Source: Strigamia acuminata (Eukaryota > Arthropoda > Chilopoda > Geophilomorpha > Linotaeniidae). Taken from it: 64,000 nucleotides of DNA. Made by a program: the position numbers and the translations under genes. Under the pieces are notes generated by a model, which was not told where the DNA came from, ran no database searches, and saw only the letters and a program-made list of their open reading frames with translations. Every line of letters begins with the position of its first letter. Positions within the stretch are counted from its first letter, which is position 1. The stretch lies in NCBI GenBank assembly GCA_949358305.1, contig OX442315.1, positions 1,302,001-1,366,000 of the forward strand, in the 5' to 3' direction. Shown here piece after piece: positions 59,401 to 64,000 of this stretch.

Positions 59401-60578
59401 AGGGATATGAACAGAAGGACTTGATTTGCAGACTTGAACGAAGCCTGTACGGCCTGAGACAATCAGGGAGATGTTGGAACGAGAGACTGGACACGGAATT
59501 GCAGAAAATTGGCCTGACACCACTAATTAACGACAGGTGTGTGTATATTTACAAGAGAAAAAATGACTTTATTATTCTGGGGGTGTACGTAGATGACATT
59601 TTGGCTGCGTTTACTAGTCAAAAGATATTGGACCGGATTTTAAAGAAGATAAAAAGAGTTTTTGAAATTGTTGACTTGGGGGAAGTGCATTTTCTTTTGG
59701 GAATGGAAATTTCGATAATGGACAACGGAATTCTAATTGGTCAACAAAAATACATAAACGATGTTTTGAAGAGATACGAGCTGATGGACGGAGTCACTGC
59801 AAACACACCAATGGCTACTGGACAAGACTTAGATGATTTTGAGAAATCAAAAAGAGTTGACCAACAACTTTATCAGCAAATGATAGGATCGCTGATGCAC
59901 GTGATGATAATATCACGACCGGACATATCATTCGCAATAAGTGCGTTGTCAGCATATTCAAGAGATCCGCGCCAATTACACTTCAGAGCGGTCAAACGAG
60001 TGATGCGATATCTGAAGAAGACGATTGAGATGCGATTGTTTTTCTCAAATGAGGAGGGGAAATTACAAGGATTTGCGGACGCAAGCTGGAACGTCACCCA
60101 AGATGCAAAATCACATACAGGGATGATAGTAAAAATTGGATCAACAACAATAACGTGGAAAACCAAAAAACAACGATTAGTCGCGATGTCATCGACAGAA
60201 AGCGAGATTTTGGCCATCTGCGAATTGCTGAAATCCATAAAATGGGCGCGAGACTTTCTAAGTGAGGTGGGAGAAGGAAGCTGTGTGCAAAGAAGAATCC
60301 CAATTTACACGGACAGTCAACCAGCAATGCAGATTTTGTGCGGCTCGAACCAGTTTGGACGAACCAAACATATGAACCGACACTTAATGTTCATACGAGA
60401 CGAGATAAAACTGGGCAACATTGAATTAATCCATTTACCAACAGGTGACATGATTGCTGATTTCCTGACGAAGGCGGTCGCGAAAGACAAATTCATGGAG
60501 GGACGCGACGGCGTGAGTCTGAGAGGAGAAGTTAAGATAAACGAGGACGAAGAGAAGAACGAAGACGAAGACAAATAG
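56478..60578 (+). CDS. Copia-4 Gag-Pol polyprotein, intact (1366 aa)
   Basis: A single open frame of typical copia length. Gag spans ~1-230 (opening LTPENYFIWQFKVGTLL). The zinc knuckle CYECGKSGHIAKDC is at 236 and the aspartic protease DWILDSGASVHM near 301. The integrase finger lies at ~434-475 (HKRLCHANERTID, CTACILGK). The DDE triad is near D500 (HMDLIGPF), D563 (SDNGGEF) and E599 (GIAERTNRT). A Gln/Glu-rich linker at ~760-850 precedes reverse transcriptase, with YVDDILAAF at ~1037. RNase H has FADASWN near 1201 and YTDSQPAMQ near 1276. The tail is acidic (Glu/Asp/Lys). The start is the first ATG after the short leader. No defect was seen. Confidence 0.97.
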   Translation: MADAISGSSLNRIDLLTPENYFIWQFKVGTLLAAKSLKNMITDPAVVEPVVGSADYADNLVKYNTWVKNNNEALGIIILTVSNEEATNCMGKTSAKEVWDALKALYAGTTEERQIDAAAELSELRMKHDEGIDSYLNRAKSIQSRAKAVGRDIKDRELMMYVTRGLVTRFSHIARNFRSNAAATIEELRRELKMEDQWSAFNSKGAATESGTVAFKAQVGKNSGGRKTKGGTKFVCYECGKSGHIAKDCWQRHPEKRPAKMAQRPKEAAKMAQAEVEFATIQHALVVELESSDHLDDWILDSGASVHMSSKRELFKTFVEMETTITTAKKGVKLLATGKGSIILDCQLDGAATMKILLQDVLFVPELKGNLLSIPRLTAKNYTVQFRGNWADINSPIGETIGKGARCGTMYLLQLKKEEQANAVATTTKQTKEIWHKRLCHANERTIDKMTNKELVYGLEYNNAPLEKCTACILGKMTKSPYKRINEKQSDDVLQLIHMDLIGPFKTPSMGGSRYAFVITEDFTRKKFAYFMSEKSQTFDFFKSFKAMAEKQTGNKLKRIRSDNGGEFVNENFKRLCNDEGILHELTVPFNAASNGIAERTNRTLIEATRTLLLESGLPQIFWAEAFSTSIHVKNRTLTKPNGDLVPEEMWMKRKQSIKHLRVFGCEAFLHIPAEKRQKLDQKAKRGIFVGYSTDRKAFRIYVPAEKKIQEGRTVEFNEEIRGADIFNLTKPDENRRFCQEYEDEAIVEANDNDDDNAQRPAVIAEDAQPNLQQVQPAQVGRPRGSTQAVLQQRHAEQMEQHEQQLQQEGVCRSQRIAAQHEAVNAAVEAANVAFEGVDDLFTPETYEQATNCDDKEKWKAAMDSEIDSLHVNNVWTLVKKEKQMTTIKSKWIYRIKLNVDRSVNKYKARLVAVGYSQRAGIDYTETFSPVVRVESLRIILSMVAKHKLMTRQFDIKTAYLYGLIDETIFMEQPEGYEQKDLICRLERSLYGLRQSGRCWNERLDTELQKIGLTPLINDRCVYIYKRKNDFIILGVYVDDILAAFTSQKILDRILKKIKRVFEIVDLGEVHFLLGMEISIMDNGILIGQQKYINDVLKRYELMDGVTANTPMATGQDLDDFEKSKRVDQQLYQQMIGSLMHVMIISRPDISFAISALSAYSRDPRQLHFRAVKRVMRYLKKTIEMRLFFSNEEGKLQGFADASWNVTQDAKSHTGMIVKIGSTTITWKTKKQRLVAMSSTESEILAICELLKSIKWARDFLSEVGEGSCVQRRIPIYTDSQPAMQILCGSNQFGRTKHMNRHLMFIRDEIKLGNIELIHLPTGDMIADFLTKAVAKDKFMEGRDGVSLRGEVKINEDEEKNEDEDK

Positions 60579-60698
60579 TTTTAAATTCGAAATAATATTT
60601 TATTCATGTTTTTTGTTTTTGTTTTCGAATTTCATTGAATGTTAGTTTTAGTTTTTCTTAATTCATTTTAAAACTTATAAAAATTTGTAAGGAGGGTT
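60579..60698 (+). other. 3' UTR and polypurine tract of copia-4
   Basis: A short AT-rich 3' UTR ends with AAGGAGGGTT directly before the LTR (about 60688-60698). Confidence 0.75.
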
Positions 60699-60906
60699 TG
60701 TTAGATTTAATCTATTGTTACAAATTGTCAATAGTTTTAACGTTATCAAATGTGTGAACGTTGCACGCACGTAATGCACGTGCAATTGAATTGTTGTTAA
60801 AACTTTCGCAAAGTAAAGACGTGTTTATGTTTCATCCGTTTTTGTGTGCTGATTTCAACTCATCTTGGACATTCGAAATCTTCAAGGAACCTTAGTGGAA
60901 CCTACA
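60699..60906 (+). repeat. 3' LTR of copia-4
   Basis: 208 bp, seemingly identical to 56142-56349, followed by CAAAG. Confidence 0.96.
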
Positions 60907-62711
60907 CAAAGGACAGCTCCTAAGCCTTCATGTGAGGCGTCAGTCATGACAACAAATGGTAAAGTCATATCTGGTTTGTGCAGACAATTGTCACCACAAA
61001 GTAGCTCTTTAATTTTATTAAAAGCTTCTGTCTGCTCATCTCCCCATTCAAATGGAGTTTTCTCATTCATCATACGTGTGTATGGTGCGGCAATAGTTCC
61101 GTGATTTGGAACAAACTTCCTGAAGAAGTTAGTCATGCCGTGAAAGCGCTGAATGTCTTTAGCACACGTGGGGGTGGGAAATTTCATAATCGCCGATATT
61201 TTATCGGGATCACCGAAGAGACCTTCGGGTTTAATCCAGTGGCCCAAGAATTTTAATTCTGTACGCCCAAAACGAGATTTCGCTTTATTTATTGTCATGT
61301 TGGCTTGGTTAAGCCTTTCCAAAACATCTCGAACATGTTTGAGATGATCATCCCAATTATCTGAATACACAATTACGTCATCCAAATAAACTAACGCGTA
61401 GTCTTGCAAAGCTGAGCCTAAAATGCCTTCCATCAGACGCTGGAAAGTACAAGGCGCATTGCAAAGGCCAAACGGCATTCGCACAAATTGATAAGGGCCG
61501 TTTGGCGTGTAAAACGCCGTTTTTGGACGATCTTCCTTACACATTTCGACTTGGTAGTAACCTTTGACAAGGTCAATAGACGTAAAATACTTTGCCGGAC
61601 CAGTATTATGCAACAAAAGGTCAATACTTGGCATTTGTATTACTTCGACTTCAGTGATGGCATTTAGCCACCGGTAGTCAATGCACATCCTATACGAGCC
61701 GTCAGGCTTCGCAACGATGACTGGATGACTTATAAATGGCCCTTTGGCCTTTTCAATAAGTCCATCCTGTTCAAGTTCTGCAGCAAGTTTGGTCATAATG
61801 GCTCTCTTGGCCGGGTTGTACATTCTATACTGCATTTTGGGCAATGAATGCCCTTCTTTGAACTTAATACGATGTTGGGTCACGTTAGTGCACCCAACTT
61901 GATCACGAAATACATTCGGTATCGAGTTAACCACTTCGCGAAGTGCTAGTCTTTGTTCCGGAGTGCAGTCGCTCTCCTCAACTAATTTTTCATCCCAAGT
62001 CAACACAGGAGTGTCTGTTAACTCAATTGAGTTGAGAGTGGACGACAGTCCTAAATAATCGAAAGTAATTCGATTCAACGGGGCGAGGGCCAAATTGGCT
62101 TCTTCCGATTCATAAGGAGCGGACCAATTAGGTTTATCTGCACAAGAGAACTCTTGTAAATGTGGATGCGGACTAATTTTCTGTCTGCGCATGAAATTGT
62201 GACCAAGTATCAAGCCACAAACTCGTTTTGCTAAAACGATGAAATTCATTGGTGTAAATTCATCAGCCCATTGCACGCACAAAGTTATTTGTCCGACAGG
62301 CTTGTGTGCTACGCCTACAGCGTTAACCAACATGTTTCTGGGGGCCTCTTGCAAAAATTCTGGCAAAGCCTGAGTTTCAGACAAGAGTTGTTCCCCGATG
62401 TAACATTGAGATGCTCCTGTATCCATGAGCGCGTTGTAGGTGAGCCCACCAATTGTGATCTTCATTCGAGGATCGTCTTTATTATTACCTAAAGTAATAT
62501 TGTGCAAATTATTACCACCTATGACTCTGTTGAGTCGGCGGAGTCTACAGAATTTCTTCGTGTAGCATTTGTGTGGAAATAATGTCAGATTTTTTAATTG
62601 TTCTGTCATTTCTTGCAGATTTTCCTCTACTCCGCCACTATGACTAGTGGCTATTTCAAGACAAGGTGTGTCTACATCCATAAATAAAGATTCCGACGTA
62701 GCAGTAGCCAC
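60907..62711 (-). pseudogene. Gypsy D Pol, N-terminal segment (protease, reverse transcriptase)
   Basis: Read by -1 frameshift from gag; the base triplet at 62711 is GTG and is not needed as a start. Protease LMDTGASQCYIG lies near residue 96. Reverse transcriptase has MPFGLCNAPCTFQ and YLDDVIVYS near 440, and RNase H begins with MTDASHEGLGAVLC. The frame then runs into the LTR of copia-4. It continues at 56136 with the residues expected from gypsy C. Confidence 0.93.
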
Positions 62712-62715
62712 TTCT

Positions 62716-62742
62716 GGGGGATGGAATAAACCTTCGTCCCCC
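62716..62742 (-). promoter_or_regulatory. Frameshift-stimulating hairpin of gypsy D
   Basis: On the minus strand GGGGGA (62742-62737) pairs with TCCCCC (62721-62716). It starts 7 bases after the slippery heptamer, as in gypsy C. The sequence differs from the C hairpin but the G-rich stem and spacing are kept. Confidence 0.65.
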
Positions 62743-62746
62743 GGAT

Positions 62747-63509
62747 CTAGTTTTTTGAACTAGTCGCACTTGAATCTGTCGATTCGGGCTTGATCAAAGT
62801 TTTGACCATTTCTGCCAACGAGTTGGTCAGCGAAGTTTGTAACTTATTTTCAAAAGTATTTAATTTCGCATCAAGTTTAGCATCTAGTGTTGCATCCAAC
62901 ACTTCTTGAGTTATCCATCTGTTATTAGGACGTTTAGAAGTAGGATCCACAGTCGGGGAATCCGGCGTACTTCGTTTTTGCAACTCTTCAGAGTTGAAAT
63001 TTGCACGTGGTTTTAAATCTGGACATTCTCGACGCATGTGTCCTGGTTTCTTACAGTGGTAACAAACTAATTGACCACGTCTGGTCTGATCCACTATTCC
63101 ATTTATTAGATAAACGGCCTCGCATTCCTCAGGTAACTCTTCATCACAAATATTAAGTTGTTCTTGTGAATCCAAAGTTAAAGATTTAACATTTGTCTTT
63201 GGCTGAGGACGAGTGTCAGTTTTCCGAGATGGGAAAACAACTGGATTGGAAATATTTTCCCTTGCTCCATTAGCTGTACGACTGTACAAGCCTTTATTTT
63301 TAGTTATAACGGTATAAATCTCTGTCAGAGGTAAATCCGCTATGCCTTGCGTATGCAAAAGCAAATCGTTAGCAGGAGTTACACTCCCGATAAAAAGACA
63401 ACCAGCTCCTTTTGCATCAAGACTGTCTTGTAATATCCATTGTGTGATCTGTATGTGTGATCCACTTATAGATTTATACTTGAAGATTTGGGGCCGAAAT
63501 AGAATGCCA
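62747..63509 (-). pseudogene. Gypsy D Gag, C-terminal part, cut by element E
   Basis: The frame is open from the element E boundary down to the stop at 62747, about 253 codons. The first part is weakly like the Gag core end of gypsy C (AGCLFIGSVTPANDLLL against AGTTSLFKNINQESFSL). Then come a basic linker, one CCHC knuckle CYHCKKPGHMRREC, and a helical tail with LDAKLDAKL repeats, also seen in C. The N-terminal part must lie to the right of element E, outside the window. Confidence 0.8.
62750..62756 (-). promoter_or_regulatory. -1 slippery site A AAA AAC at the gypsy D gag stop
   Basis: The gag frame reads TCA AAA AAC TAG. The pol frame is -1 relative to gag. It is the same heptamer, in the same position relative to the stop, as in gypsy C. 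Confidence 0.85.
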
Positions 63510-63706
63510 TGTCTTTGGGCATGGCATTAGTGAGATGTTTCTTGAAAGAGATTTTGAGTCAGACTGTTTATTTAATATTCGGAAAAGGTAATAACAATTT
63601 GGTTGTCAGGGTTGTGAGCCTGACAACCAAGTAATTGTTCAATATTGTGAAATCGGATACAATGGTATTTGATAATGTGTATAATCAACAATGTCGGTAT
63701 GCGACA
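63510..63706 (-). repeat. Putative 3' LTR of element E
   Basis: The right edge is well supported: minus-strand TGTCGCATACC follows directly on a purine tract. The left edge (plus-strand TGTCTTTG) is set by matching TGTC/GACA ends and by where the gypsy D gag frame begins; it is less certain. The length of 197 bp is short. It contains a perfect 12-bp hairpin at 63599-63610 with 63619-63630. Confidence 0.5.
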
Positions 63707-63721
63707 CCCTTCCCCCCTATT
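63707..63721 (-). other. Polypurine tract of element E
   Basis: The minus strand reads AATAGGGGGGAAGGG directly before TGTCG. It overlaps the stop codon of the preceding frame. Confidence 0.75.
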
Positions 63722-64000
63722 GTTTAGGCACATTCTGCTTCGGGTGTCCAGGTAGTTGTTTGAGCCTCTCAGATCTGCGCAATGATGTGGTGTCAGGTGG
63801 ACCGGTGGGCTGAGCTGGAGGCTGCTGGTCTTTTTGCAGTATGGCACGCAGGCGCTGTGTAAGCAAAGCCGGATCAAGCAGAACAGATGAAGTGGGCTGG
63901 ACAGGTACAGGTGTGGAGACTGTCGCGACCTGCGATGATGGTCCAGACCCGCTGACCATTTGATCCGGAAATGTAGGAGCTTGACGATCGGCATCTAATA
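63717..64000 (-). CDS. C-terminus of the element E polyprotein (partial)
   Basis: An open frame enters from the right edge and stops at 63717. It is Pro/Ser/Thr/Gln-rich and ends with a basic motif SLRRSERLKQLPGHP, like the tails of some LTR retrotransposon polyproteins. No catalytic domain lies within the window, so I cannot say whether E is gypsy, copia or BEL. Confidence 0.6.
   Translation of the reverse strand, partial: LDADRQAPTFPDQMVSGSGPSSQVATVSTPVPVQPTSSVLLDPALLTQRLRAILQKDQQPPAQPTGPPDTTSLRRSERLKQLPGHPKQNVPKQ

Larger units (their letters stand above)
56142..60906 (+). mobile_element. Copia-4, intact LTR retrotransposon inserted in gypsy D pol
   Basis: A 4765-bp Ty1/copia element with short 208-bp LTRs (56142-56349 and 60699-60906) that look identical. 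It is flanked by CAAAG (56137-56141 and 60907-60911). Its leader is short (~125 nt) and its protein differs clearly from copia-1 to -3, so it is a separate lineage. All parts needed for movement appear present. Insert plus TSD is 4770 bp, a multiple of three. Confidence 0.97.
48709..64000 (-). mobile_element. Gypsy D, LTR retrotransposon running off the right edge
   Basis: A minus-strand Ty3/gypsy element related to C. It has the same TGTGACGAT LTR opening, the same pol arrangement, the same frameshift signal and a homologous ORF3. The left flank would give the TSD ACTC (48705-48708), which cannot be checked because the 5' LTR is outside the window. It is interrupted by copia-4 in pol and by element E in gag. 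Confidence 0.93.

Overview
This window looks like intergenic DNA from a eukaryote, probably an invertebrate with a large, repeat-rich genome; I cannot name the species. Essentially all of it is LTR retrotransposon sequence inserted inside other LTR retrotransposons. I see no ordinary host gene, tRNA or rRNA gene, CRISPR array or bacterial feature. Element boundaries come from paired long terminal repeats (LTRs), target-site duplications (TSDs), tRNA primer-binding sites (PBSs), polypurine tracts (PPTs) and reading frames that rejoin exactly when an insertion is skipped.

Layout. (1) Ty3/gypsy element B, minus strand, runs from before base 1 to 48001. Its left LTR ends at 873 and its right LTR runs from 33531 to 48001. 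B has been hit by a 303-bp hAT-type MITE (1976-2278, 8-bp TSD), by copia-1 (3061-9866, plus strand, TSD GGTCC), by copia-2 (11721-25747, minus strand, TSD AACGT) and, inside its right LTR, by gypsy C (34476-47943, minus strand, TSD ACCC). Copia-2 in turn holds copia-3 (16714-23908, plus strand, TSD CACCC). (2) 48002-48708 is the only stretch not assigned to an element. (3) Gypsy D, minus strand, starts at 48709 and runs off the right edge. It is interrupted in pol by copia-4 (56142-60906, plus strand, TSD CAAAG) and in gag by the 3' end of a further LTR element E (63510 to the edge).

Gene content. The copia elements each carry one long Gag-protease-integrase-RT-RNase H frame. Copia-3 (1667 aa) and copia-4 (1366 aa) are intact between seemingly identical LTRs. 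Copia-1 has one in-frame TGA at a tryptophan position. Copia-2 was open until copia-3 split its gag. The gypsy elements have gag, then pol. In C and D pol is reached by a textbook -1 frameshift signal (A AAA AAC at the gag stop, followed by a G-rich hairpin). About 1 kb downstream of pol each gypsy has a third ORF in the position where retroviruses carry env. These ORFs do not look like envelope proteins. ORF3 of C and of D share a cysteine-rich CPxCxGCGW module and seem to be made from spliced RNA. ORF3 of B is an unrelated-looking protein of about 954 aa.

The most novel material is this ORF3 system with its splice signals and two ~63-nt mini-introns in C, the conserved CUUCAGAAG hairpin in the leaders of copia-1 and copia-3 (with a positional equivalent in copia-2), and the preserved frameshift signals. 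LTR identity indicates recent activity: about 5 differences in 873 bp for B, 3 in 433 for copia-2, one substitution and one 10-bp repeat difference for C, and none noticed for copia-1, -3 and -4.
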